A stretch of 36,039 bases of DNA from Polaromonas sp. YR568. GTDB lineage: Bacteria; Pseudomonadota; Gammaproteobacteria; Burkholderiales; Burkholderiaceae_C. The notes under the pieces were generated by a model that was given only the letters and a program-made list of their open reading frames with translations, was not told where the DNA came from and made no database searches. This document shows, in pieces, positions 22,833 through 30,217 of this stretch. The stretch's first letter is position 1, and every line of letters starts with the position of its first letter. A program made the position numbers and the translations under genes. The stretch covers positions 1-36,039 of the forward strand of contig CAMCUN010000036.1 in assembly GCA_945878995.1 (NCBI GenBank), written 5' to 3'.

Positions 22833-23909
22833 TCAGTTGCGATGCAGCCCCGGGTTCACCGCTTGGGCATCGGGCGCACGACCGAAGATGCGCTCAAAGC
22901 GGCTCGCAAACAGCGGCCAGACTTCGGGATTGACCAGGCGCGCGGGCCGCACGCCGCCGGCCAGAGCAATGATCTGCTCGGCGGCCATGGAGGCCATTTT
23001 TTGGTAGGCCCCCACGGTCACGCCGGCCGTGTGGTTGGTGGCAATCACGTTGTCGAGCTTCAACAAAGGATGATCGATGGCCGGCGGCTCCACCGCCCAC
23101 ACATCGAGTCCGGCTCCGCCCAGATGGCCTTGCTCCAGCGCCTCGCAAAGGGCCTGCTCGTCGTGGATGCCGCCCCTGGCCGTCGTGATGAACAAGGCGC
23201 CCGGCTTCATGGCGGCAAATTGCGCCCGGCCCATCATGCCGCGCGTGCTGTCCAACAAGGGGCAATGCAGCGACACCACGTCGGCGCTGGTAAGCAGCGT
23301 GGGCAGTGACACAGGCTCGGCGCCGCGGCGCTCAATGTCCTGCGCTGACAGCAGCGGGTCGCAGCCCAGTACCCGCATGCCCAGGGCGCGCCCCAGCGCT
23401 GCAACGCGCGAGCCTGCGTGTCCCATGCCCACCAGGCCGAGCACGGCGCCTTCGAGGTCGCCGCCCATGGCCTGCGCGCGCGTGAAGCGCTCGCCGCGCC
23501 GCAAGCGCCGGTCTGAATAGGCGATTCGTTTACTCAGTCCGAGAATCATCCCAATCGTGTGTTCAGCAACGGCCGCTGCATTGCTGCCGGCCTGGTTCAT
23601 CACACACACGCCGGCCTGGGTACAGGCAAGCACATCGACCGTGTCGTAGCCGGCGCCGTAGGCGGACACTGCCAACAAATGCGGACTTTTCTGGAGCAAG
23701 TTGTCGTTGACGAACCAGTGAAGCGGCAGATCGTCCCGCGCCGAGGCGACATGGTAGACGTGCGCCTGGCCAAAAGCGGCCCAGGCCTGCTCATCATCTT
23801 GCCCCATCGCAAACACCCGCTGCTCGACCCCGGCAGCCGCTGCGAGCATGGCGTTGAAGGTGGGCGCGTCCATTGGCGTGTCGAGCCGGACCACTTGAAG
23901 AAGACTCAT
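22833..23909 (-). CDS. NAD-dependent D-2-hydroxyacid dehydrogenase family protein
   Basis: A 358-residue protein with the two-domain D-2-hydroxyacid dehydrogenase fold. YGAGYDTVDV and NQAGSNAAAVAEHTIGMILG are in the substrate domain. The NAD motif is LGLVGMGHAGSRVAALGRAL followed by GCDPLL. The catalytic trio is Arg in ITTARGG, Glu in DVWAVEPP and His in ATNHTAGV. It would interconvert a 2-oxoacid and a D-2-hydroxyacid (or act on a phosphoglycerate-like acid). Its ATG overlaps the Bug-gene stop by four bases. It is the last gene of the minus-strand operon. Substrate is unknown; the C-terminal extension past NPEVWP is slightly long. Confidence 0.9.
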   Translation of the reverse strand: MSLLQVVRLDTPMDAPTFNAMLAAAAGVEQRVFAMGQDDEQAWAAFGQAHVYHVASARDDLPLHWFVNDNLLQKSPHLLAVSAYGAGYDTVDVLACTQAGVCVMNQAGSNAAAVAEHTIGMILGLSKRIAYSDRRLRRGERFTRAQAMGGDLEGAVLGLVGMGHAGSRVAALGRALGMRVLGCDPLLSAQDIERRGAEPVSLPTLLTSADVVSLHCPLLDSTRGMMGRAQFAAMKPGALFITTARGGIHDEQALCEALEQGHLGGAGLDVWAVEPPAIDHPLLKLDNVIATNHTAGVTVGAYQKMASMAAEQIIALAGGVRPARLVNPEVWPLFASRFERIFGRAPDAQAVNPGLHRN

Positions 23910-24892
23910 TGGATTTTGATTCCTGTTGTACGAATGACATCGCCCCAGCGCTTGCGCTCACGCACGGCAAAGGCGGTCGATTCGGCGGGTGAAGACGAGG
24001 TCAGGCGTGCGCCCGCCGCCAAGAAGCGCTTTTGCACCGACTCATCGGCGGCGATTTCTGCAATGGTTCGCGAGAGCTTTTGGGCGATGGGCTGCGGGGT
24101 GCCGGCAGGCGCAGCGAACATGCCCCAGGAGGTGATCACAAAATCGGGCATGCCAGCCTCGGCCATGGTCGGTACTGAAGGCAAGGTCGGCCAGCGCTCA
24201 GGGCAGGTCACGGCAAGCGCTCGCACCTGCCCGTTGGCCAGGAATGCGGCGTAACTGGCGATGTTGTCTATCGACATGTCGATCTCACCGCCCAGGAGCA
24301 ATGCCACCGTCTGCGGACCGCCTCGGGTGGGCACATGCGTGGAACGAATGCCAGTGCGCAACTGGAACAATTCGCCGGCCAGGTGCGGCGTCGTGCCGAC
24401 CCCCGAAGAGCCGAAGCTGATGCCCTTGGGCTGCGCCTTGCCCCACTGGATCAGCTCATTCAAGCTCTTGGACGGGTTGTGCTGCGCGGACACCATCACC
24501 ACGTTGCAATTGGCCCAGAAGCTGGAGATGTAAGTCAGCGCTTCTGGCTCATAAGACAGCTTCTGGAACAGGTGCTGATTGATGGTGAGCGTGCCTATGG
24601 TGGCCGACAAGAGGGTATAGCCATCGGCCGACGCATTGGCTCCTGCCTCCATGCCGATGTTGCCGCTGGCGCCCGTGCGGTTTTCCACCAGGAAGGTTTG
24701 GCCCAGCCGTTTTTGCAGCTCTTCCGACATGATTCGGGTTAAGTTGTCTGAAGCGCCGCCTGCTGGAAAGGGGTTGATGATGCGAACCTGGCGCTCCGGC
24801 CAGGACGTGGACTGGGCCAAGGCCGCACTCTGCAGCATCAGCCATGCCGCAAAAATGGCGGCAGTTTGGCGAGTCAATAACTGAAATGTCAT
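23906..24892 (-). CDS. Bug-family (TctC) periplasmic solute-binding protein, without TctAB
   Basis: A 328-residue Bug protein with a signal peptide (MTFQLLTRQTAAIFAAWLML, cleavage probably after ALA). The mature part has WPERQVRIINPFPAGGASDN, VENRTGASGNIGMEAGANAS, DGYTLLSATIGTLTINQHLF, FGSSGVGTTPHLAGELF and GEIDMSIDNI. The start at 24892 is set by the ATGA overlap with the preceding dehydrogenase. No TctA/TctB pair accompanies it, so it either borrows another transporter or acts as a sensor, as described for some Bug proteins. Being placed between two hydroxyacid dehydrogenases, it probably binds a 2-hydroxy or 2-oxo acid. That last point is inference. Confidence 0.92.
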   Translation of the reverse strand: MTFQLLTRQTAAIFAAWLMLQSAALAQSTSWPERQVRIINPFPAGGASDNLTRIMSEELQKRLGQTFLVENRTGASGNIGMEAGANASADGYTLLSATIGTLTINQHLFQKLSYEPEALTYISSFWANCNVVMVSAQHNPSKSLNELIQWGKAQPKGISFGSSGVGTTPHLAGELFQLRTGIRSTHVPTRGGPQTVALLLGGEIDMSIDNIASYAAFLANGQVRALAVTCPERWPTLPSVPTMAEAGMPDFVITSWGMFAAPAGTPQPIAQKLSRTIAEIAADESVQKRFLAAGARLTSSSPAESTAFAVRERKRWGDVIRTTGIKIQ

Positions 24893-26136
24893 GGGGCGGA
24901 TCCTTTTGATGGTGGATTGATTGGCCAATTGGCCGCGTGACCGCTGCGCTGCAGGCAATGCAGGGCATCGAGCGAGGGGACGCCGAGAAAGGCCATGCTG
25001 CGGTCCAATTCATCGGCGAGGATGGCAATGGCGCGGGCGGCGCCCCGCTCACCTGCCGCAGCCACCCCCCACAGCGGGGCGCGGCCCACAAGCACGGCTT
25101 TGGCCCCCAAGGCCAGGGCTTTGGCGATGTCGCTGCCACGCCGAATACCGCTGTCAAGCATCACTTCAGCGCGGTGCCCGACCGCCTCGACGATCTCGGG
25201 CAGGGCGTCGATGCTGGCCACCGCGCAGTCCAGGTTGCGCCCGCCGTGGTTGGAGACGATCACGCCATCGGCGCCACACGCAAGCGCCATGCGCGCGTCT
25301 TCGGCGTGCAAAATGCCCTTGACCATCAAGGGCCCATCCCAGATGCGCCGCACCTCTCGCAAATCCTGCCAAGTCAGCGAATCGGACTTGGGCAGTTGTG
25401 GGCGCTTGGGCCCTTTGGCCGCAAGCGAATGGCGCAGCGCGTCCGGAAGATTTTCCAGGCGGGGCATCCCAGAGGTGGCGAGGTAGCGACCCATCACGCC
25501 AAACAACCAGCGCGGATGCGCTGCCAGGTCCCATACATTGTGTCGATTGATGTGAAAGGGCAGGCTAAAACCGTTGCGCGCGTTGTACTCGCGATTGGGC
25601 CCCGTTGGGGTGTCAACGGTGGTGATCAAGGCTTCATAGCCTGCCGAACGCGCGCGCGCCACCAACTGGTGCGACATCGCCCGGTCCGGCCACATATAAA
25701 GCTGAAACCACAGCTGTCCCCCGGCCTCATCGGCGACCTGCTCCATGGAGTTGATGGAGTAGGTCGACAGAGAAAACGGGATGCCCGCTTTGGCCGCCGC
25801 ACGAGCGATCTCGACCTCACCATTGTGGTACATCAAGCCTGCGGCACCCGTGGGCGCCACCGCCATGGGCAGTGACAGTTCCTTGCCAAACAGCTTGACC
25901 TTGGCGCTGCGGCCCGAGACATCGACCAGCACGCGAGGGCGCAGCCGGATGCGCTCAAAAGCATCGCGGTTTTCTCGCAGTAAAACCTCGTCCTCTGTTC
26001 CACGGTCCACATACTCGAACATGCCCCGAGGCAAGACATCGCGCGCTAGCTCGCGAAGCTGAGCCAGGTTGAGAATCTGCTCCAGTGGTGGTGTGAACAT
26101 GCTTGTGGGAGAGTCCATCGACAAAAATTCAGGCAA
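24889..26136 (-). CDS. FMN-dependent L-2-hydroxyacid dehydrogenase (lactate/mandelate dehydrogenase family)
   Basis: A 415-residue member of the FMN alpha-hydroxyacid dehydrogenase family. Landmarks are: LRELARDVLPRGMFEYVDRG at the N-terminus; LPMAVAPTGAAGLMYHNGEV; FQLYMWPDR; TTVDTPTGPNREYNARNGF; GPLMVKGILHAEDARMALAC with the FMN Lys; VSNHGGRNLD with the catalytic His; and DSGIRRGSDIAKALALGAKA. It oxidises an L-2-hydroxyacid to the 2-oxoacid and hands electrons to the quinone pool in related enzymes. It is first in the operon. Start may be 26136, 26118 or 26100; I keep the longest. Confidence 0.92.
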   Translation of the reverse strand: MPEFLSMDSPTSMFTPPLEQILNLAQLRELARDVLPRGMFEYVDRGTEDEVLLRENRDAFERIRLRPRVLVDVSGRSAKVKLFGKELSLPMAVAPTGAAGLMYHNGEVEIARAAAKAGIPFSLSTYSINSMEQVADEAGGQLWFQLYMWPDRAMSHQLVARARSAGYEALITTVDTPTGPNREYNARNGFSLPFHINRHNVWDLAAHPRWLFGVMGRYLATSGMPRLENLPDALRHSLAAKGPKRPQLPKSDSLTWQDLREVRRIWDGPLMVKGILHAEDARMALACGADGVIVSNHGGRNLDCAVASIDALPEIVEAVGHRAEVMLDSGIRRGSDIAKALALGAKAVLVGRAPLWGVAAAGERGAARAIAILADELDRSMAFLGVPSLDALHCLQRSGHAANWPINPPSKGSAP

Positions 26137-26298
26137 ATGCTGATTTGGCTTCTGGGCGAACAGTCGCAGATGTAGAGCGTGGCAAGAGCCTGGCCTTCAA
26201 GGTGTCGCAGAACCTGAAAAATACAAATCTAGACAAAACCGCAGTCACTCGAACAAGCTCATGGTTGACAGCTTAATGCAAATGCATAAATTTATCGA

Positions 26299-26362
26299 GA
26301 TAGCGACAAAATTTTCGATTTATCGAAATATTTTTAAGCGCCTATCGACTATCGCCTATCGC
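26299..26362. promoter_or_regulatory. Operator-like element upstream of the hydroxyacid operon
   Basis: Core 26313-26328 is a dyad, TTTCGAT-TT-ATCGAAA. Bases 26299-26329 match the divergent ligase/transporter region in 26 of 31 positions. Three tandem 7-mers CTATCG(A/C) follow at 26342-26362. It lies about 165 bp upstream of the FMN dehydrogenase start. Apart from this element, 26137-26574 shows only low-complexity sequence, including a long G run near 26449. Confidence 0.6.
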
Positions 26363-26574
26363 CCAATGACCAGCGTCTCTGGCTTGACGCACAAGCCCGA
26401 TGAATGACCCAAAACGCCGAGACCCATGCGCAATGGCTGCGTGCATCGGGGGGGGGGCCAACTCAGGAATTGCAATGAGCATCGGCGAAGAGGGGGTAAG
26501 GCCTTAGACAAGGACTCTGACAAGGGCGTGGACGTCTTCGTGATCGGCGCGGACTTTGCAAGAGCGGAGGCACT

Positions 26575-26981
26575 TACGACTTGGTGCTCTAAGCCGTGGG
26601 CCGCAGCCCAACTGCAAAAAGATCGCGGCTGAACGAGCCGGTATGGCAGTCACCGATCGCGGCTTCATTCACGTGGACATTCAAATGCGCACCAACGTGC
26701 CGCACTTCTTTGCTATCGGCGACATCGTGGACCACCATGCTGGCGCACAAAGCGGCGCAAGAGGCGCAGTCGGCCACCAAGGTGATTGCCGGTTAGCTGC
26801 AAGGAAATAAAGAGCTTGCCGCCAGCGCCTTCAACGCCCGCGTGATTCCAAGCGTGGCCTACACCGACCCCGAAATCGCCTGGGTGGGCCTGACCGTGAC
26901 CGAAGTCAAGGCCCAAGGCATCAAGGTCAAAAAGGTCTTTTCCCTGGGCTGCCTCGATCCGTGCCACCGCCAATGGCCGTA
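26575..26981 (+). pseudogene. lpdA: Dihydrolipoyl dehydrogenase fragment G
   Basis: Shifting frames read YDLVL-stop-AVGRSP, CKKIAAERAGMAVTDRGFIH, VDIQMRTNVPHFFAIGDIV, MLAHKAAQEAQSATKVIAG-stop, [20 protein letters not shown] and [20 protein letters not shown]. This is the E3 NAD domain running into the interface domain. Stops lie at 26590-26592 and 26794-26796, and at least two short deletions break the frame. Homology ends at ATANGR (about 26981), inside the same short segment where fragment C begins. The hicAB promoter follows at once. It is non-functional. Confidence 0.85.
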
Positions 26982-27018
26982 AAAAATAAAAAAATTGTTT
27001 GTAAATATGCTTAAAAGT

Positions 27019-27036
27019 ATAAACAACATTGTTTAT
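27019..27036. promoter_or_regulatory. Palindromic operator of hicAB
   Basis: ATAAACAA and TTGTTTAT form perfect arms around CA, 10 bp before the hicA ATG. A related half-site TTGTTTGTAAATA lies just upstream. HicB-type antitoxins with a DNA-binding C-terminus repress through such sites. The assignment is inferred from position. Confidence 0.65.
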
Positions 27037-27046
27037 ATTTGAGTCC

Positions 27047-27223
27047 ATGAACAGCAAGGAACTCAAACGGTAGCTGACTCAGCAAGGCGCAAGCTTCGGC
27101 ACGATGAAAGGCTCGCACCCCAAGTGTTACCTCAATGGCAAGCAGTCCATCAAACCGATGCACAACACCGACCTCAAGAAGGGTACGGTTGAGGGCATCA
27201 AGAAGCAACTTGGTCTGAAATAA
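27047..27223 (+). pseudogene. hicA: HicA toxin gene with an early nonsense codon
   Basis: The 58-codon frame reads MNSKELKR, a TAG at codon 9 (27071-27073), then LTQQGASFGTMKGSHPKCYL, NGKQSIKPMHNT and DLKKGTVEGIKKQLGLK. This is the whole HicA mRNA-interferase: the KGSH His is kept and the C-terminal DLKKGT...IKKQLGL matches the family. Only the single TAG disrupts it. It is either a recently killed toxin or one dependent on readthrough or re-initiation; an in-frame ATG within TMKGSH would give a protein starting just before the His. The intact antitoxin gene follows 15 bp later. Confidence 0.8.
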
Positions 27224-27238
27224 CGAAGCGAGGTATGG

Positions 27239-27658
27239 ATGAAATTCCCTGTCACCCTGACCCCTGATGAAGCCGATGGCGGCTTTGTTGTGACATTCCA
27301 CGACATTCCCGAAGCCATCACCCAAGGCGAGACCGTCGAGAAAGCCCTTGCAATGGCACACGAAGCACTTGAGACGGCGATGGAGTTCTACTTTGAGGAC
27401 AAGCGCGCCGTACCTGCGCCATCGAAACTGAAGCGCGGACAGCACGTCGTCGAGCTTCCGGTCAGCCTTTCAGCCAAGGTGTTGTTGCTCAATGAAATGG
27501 TGAAGCAAAACATCCGGCCGGCTGAATTGGCGCGACGCTTGAACACGACTCCTCAAGAGGTGAACCGTCTCACCAACTTGCGTCACATCACTCGCATTGA
27601 CGGGATTGCCGCCGCATTGCACGCCTTGGGCAAACACCTGGACTTGCGTGTGGTCTGA
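27239..27658 (+). CDS. hicB: HicB-family antitoxin with C-terminal DNA-binding domain
   Basis: A 139-residue HicB. The N-terminal partial RNase-H-like domain is MKFPVTLTPDEADGGFVVTF then HDIPEAITQGETVEKALAMA and HEALETAMEFY. The C-terminal half (LLLNEMVKQNIRPAELARRL, then NTTPQEVNRLTNLRHITRID) is a helix-turn-helix that binds the operator. It neutralises HicA and represses the operon. It is complete although its toxin partner carries a stop codon. The downstream small gene starts in the stop codon (TGATG). Confidence 0.92.
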   Translation: MKFPVTLTPDEADGGFVVTFHDIPEAITQGETVEKALAMAHEALETAMEFYFEDKRAVPAPSKLKRGQHVVELPVSLSAKVLLLNEMVKQNIRPAELARRLNTTPQEVNRLTNLRHITRIDGIAAALHALGKHLDLRVV

Positions 27659-27873
27659 TGTTGGAGCAGGGCGACTTTCATATTGGCATGGAGTTTTGGA
27701 CTGAAACTGGGCGCTGGCGTTGCACGGATGTCGGAGCACGAACAATCTGTGCCATCAAACTTGAGGGTGAGCCGCGAGATTGGGACGGCCCACCTTATAT
27801 GGTCGCCGAGTCCGTTTTCGATGAAAACGATTTCGGCGCTCTCTATGCAAGTGAGCACGAAGTCCCAGACTAA
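27658..27873 (+). CDS. Small conserved-looking protein after hicB
   Basis: A 71-residue acidic protein that I cannot name. Its ATG overlaps the hicB stop (TGATG), so it is translationally coupled to the antitoxin. MLEQGDFHIGMEFWTETGRW, then RCTDVGARTICAIKLEGE, looks like a compact beta-rich domain, and DWDGPPYMVAESVFDENDFG is a distinct C-terminal motif. I have an impression of similar small proteins beside TA genes, but cannot verify it. It ends 2 bp from the convergent amidase stop. Confidence 0.65.
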   Translation: MLEQGDFHIGMEFWTETGRWRCTDVGARTICAIKLEGEPRDWDGPPYMVAESVFDENDFGALYASEHEVPD

Positions 27874-27875
27874 AT

Positions 27876-29552
27876 TTACAACGCGGGCGCTTTGAGCGAA
27901 CCCCAGACCGCTTCAATGGCCATGCCAATGGCCAGCAAGTTGATGTCCGAGCCCAAGGGACCGTCGATCTGCATGCCCACCGGCAAACCACCTGCGGTCA
28001 GACCCGCAGGAATGGACAAGCTGGGGATACCGGCGTTGGTGCAGGGGTCGGTGTTGCGGATGCAGGTGCCAAAAGTGTCTTTGTCTTTTTGCTCCACACC
28101 CCCTGAGGTGTAGCTGAGGCTTTTGGAGCCATTGGCGGCGTCAATCATGGGCGCGGCCAAGAGGGTGGTTGGGAACAGCACGCAATCGACTTTTGCCAAA
28201 GCAAAGTAGTCTGTGTAGAGTTTTTGCAGCGTTTCGCGCCCACCACCTGCGCCCAGGATGCCGACATATTTCGCGTGGAAATTGGCTTCGTTGAATGGTG
28301 CGGTGCTTGTCGGCCCGGTTGTGAGGTCGTCATCGTTGGAGGCGCTAAATGCCCCGGTCACGTCAGGACTGACAACCAGATCCCTGATTTGTTTCACCGT
28401 ACGCGCTGGTGCGTTGTCTGCGCTGGCAAAGTAGGCTGGGATCGCGTGAATGGGCTCATGCAATGCAATCTGGAACGAGATATCCCCATTGAGCTTCATG
28501 ATGTCAGCCAAGTCGACTGTGGGGGTGGCCTCCACAAAATCCACACCAGCATCTGCCAGCTTTTTCTTGGCCGCTTCAGCCACAGGTTTGACGTTGTCGT
28601 CCAAACCCGCCCAGAAGGCAGAGGGCAGGCCGATCTTCAGACCTTTGAGCACTTTTGGCATTGGCACCGCGCCGCCCGTGATGACCGCGTCGAGCAAAGC
28701 AATGTCTGCGACTGTGCGGGCCATGGGGCCCAAAGTGTCGCGCGTGGTGCTGATCGGCAGCGCATCTGTCACGGTGTCTGGGTAGCGTCGCCCTTTGCCT
28801 GCGCCATCGCCCACCGAAGGCCGAAAGCCTGCAATGCCGCAGAACGACGCGGGCACGCGTGTCGAGCCGCCCGTGTCCGTGCCCAGGCCTGCTGGTGCAA
28901 AGCGTGCGGACACTGCTACGGCTGTACCGCCCGATGATCCACCAGGAATGCGACTGGTGTCGTAAGGGTTTTTGCAGGGGCGTGCTGCATTGCCAGACTG
29001 GTCGGTGCCCAGGGTGAAGTTGGTGCTGGTGATGCCAAACGCCCACTCGTGAAGATTGGATTTACCCAACACAATCGCGCCCGCATCGATGAGTTTTTGC
29101 AAGGAGGGCGCATTCTTTTTGGGTTGATGGTTGCGCAGCGCAGGCGTGCCGCCTGTCGTTTTCATGTCTTTGGTGTTGATGTTGTCTTTGACCACAATGG
29201 GCAAGCCGGCCAAGGCGCCTAAAGGGGTGCCAGCGGCTTTGGCCACATCCACGGCTTTGGCTGCTTTCAATGCCTCAGCCTCGTTCAAATAAATCATGGC
29301 GTTCAGACCGCTGGCCGCTTTGGCGCGGGCGATCATGGCGGCCATATAGGTCTCGGCTTTGAGCGTGCCGTTTTTGATGCTGGCAACCACCTGCGTGGCG
29401 GTCAAGGCCAGCAAGGGGTCTTCAGGGGTGGTGGCGGGTGAGGAATCGCCACCGCAAGCCGTCAAGCCTGCGCCAACGCCGCCCAACATGGCAGCCGCCG
29501 AAACAGCGCCTGTGTTTTTGAAAAATTGTCGCCGTGATGCATTGGGGGTCAT
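27876..29552 (-). CDS. Amidase-signature enzyme with twin-arginine lipoprotein-type leader
   Basis: A 558-residue amidase. The leader MTPNASRRQFFKNTGAVSAA has a twin-Arg RRQFF motif, and LTACGG gives a lipobox, so an exported, lipid-anchored protein is predicted. The catalytic triad of the amidase signature family is present: Lys in PIVVKDNINT, Ser in GGSSGGTAVAVS and the nucleophile in GTDTGGSTRVPASFCGIAGF. It hydrolyses amide bonds of unknown substrates outside the cytoplasm. AAGGAG precedes the ATG. It stands alone and is convergent with the hicB block. Length is normal for the longer amidases of this family. Confidence 0.9.
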   Translation of the reverse strand: MTPNASRRQFFKNTGAVSAAAMLGGVGAGLTACGGDSSPATTPEDPLLALTATQVVASIKNGTLKAETYMAAMIARAKAASGLNAMIYLNEAEALKAAKAVDVAKAAGTPLGALAGLPIVVKDNINTKDMKTTGGTPALRNHQPKKNAPSLQKLIDAGAIVLGKSNLHEWAFGITSTNFTLGTDQSGNAARPCKNPYDTSRIPGGSSGGTAVAVSARFAPAGLGTDTGGSTRVPASFCGIAGFRPSVGDGAGKGRRYPDTVTDALPISTTRDTLGPMARTVADIALLDAVITGGAVPMPKVLKGLKIGLPSAFWAGLDDNVKPVAEAAKKKLADAGVDFVEATPTVDLADIMKLNGDISFQIALHEPIHAIPAYFASADNAPARTVKQIRDLVVSPDVTGAFSASNDDDLTTGPTSTAPFNEANFHAKYVGILGAGGGRETLQKLYTDYFALAKVDCVLFPTTLLAAPMIDAANGSKSLSYTSGGVEQKDKDTFGTCIRNTDPCTNAGIPSLSIPAGLTAGGLPVGMQIDGPLGSDINLLAIGMAIEAVWGSLKAPAL

Positions 29553-29711
29553 GAGTGTCTCCTTGGATGTTGAAGCGCCCTGCTGGACGCTGTCTTCATC
29601 CTAGGCAGACCCCATGCCGGAGACCATCCTCAAAATGATGGATGTGAACGGCCTCAGGGCCTCAACCCGTGCACGGGCCAGAGCGGTGACAAAGGCGGGC
29701 CACAGCATGTT

Positions 29712-30013
29712 TCCGACCGGTCCGTGCCTGACGCATCCGCCAGACCAAGCCGATGCGCCACCGACGAACGCAGGGATTCAAGATGGGGTTGCTCACCCTC
29801 AATGGCAGCCATAGCCAGCGCCTCTTGCAACTAGAGCTCCCGCTCAGGGCCTTGGCCTGCTCCAACCCAATGGCACCCAGCAGTCCCAACAAGCGACCCT
29901 GCTCCAGCCGCGTCCGTTCTAACGCTTAGGGCCAGTGCAGCCGCGTCAAACGCAAACTGCGGCCAAGCGCGGTGCTGCCAGATGTAGCTTGGGTGTGGGA
30001 TTGGGGGAGGCAT
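29712..30013 (-). pseudogene. Decayed Fic-family gene (N-terminal part)
   Basis: From an ATG at 30013 the minus strand reads PHPSYIWQHRAWPQFAFDAA, and after frame changes LLGLLGAIGLEQAKALS, then LQEALAMAAIEGEQPHLESL and RSSVAHRLGLADASGTDR. This parallels the intact Fic protein at 30218 (YLWQRPDWPHWRYDATALAG, TSAIEGETLNLAAVRSSIAR). It keeps the AIEGE inhibitory-helix region but has no HPFxxGNGR motif. Several frameshifts separate the blocks. It lies divergently upstream of the intact gene. The remaining 29553-29711 shows nothing else. Confidence 0.7.
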
Positions 30014-30174
30014 GCAAGGTATTTTGAACTTTACGTGTCAAAAATTGAGTCGTATTTGAGCGTGTCGACGGCGATGCCTCATCGCTGAGGCCCACCCAAA
30101 GCTGGCGGAGGCGGAGGCAGACGCAGACGCTGCAGAGCCCAAACATGCAATCTGGTGCGGTGAATCACTTCATA

Positions 30175-30199
30175 ATTCGCCGCATATTATGCGGTGAAT
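30175..30199. promoter_or_regulatory. Long palindrome upstream of fic
   Basis: Core CCGCATATTATGCGG (30180-30194) is perfect around one central base, extended by ATTC/GAAT on the outside. It overlaps a possible GTG at 30194, so the ATG at 30218 is the likelier start. Extra GGTGAAT and AGTGAAT half-sites flank it. It is a probable operator for the divergent fic pair. Confidence 0.6.
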
Positions 30200-30217
30200 A
30201 TAGTGAATAATCTCCGC

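Noticed and set aside
26265..26293. TTGACA followed by an AT-rich stretch, considered as a plus-strand promoter
   Set aside because: No well-spaced -10 hexamer, and only a pseudogene lies downstream on that strand.
26449..26459. A run of G near the start of the lpd G region, considered as a phase-variation tract
   Set aside because: It lies in no supported reading frame or promoter. It may be sequencing noise or relic sequence.
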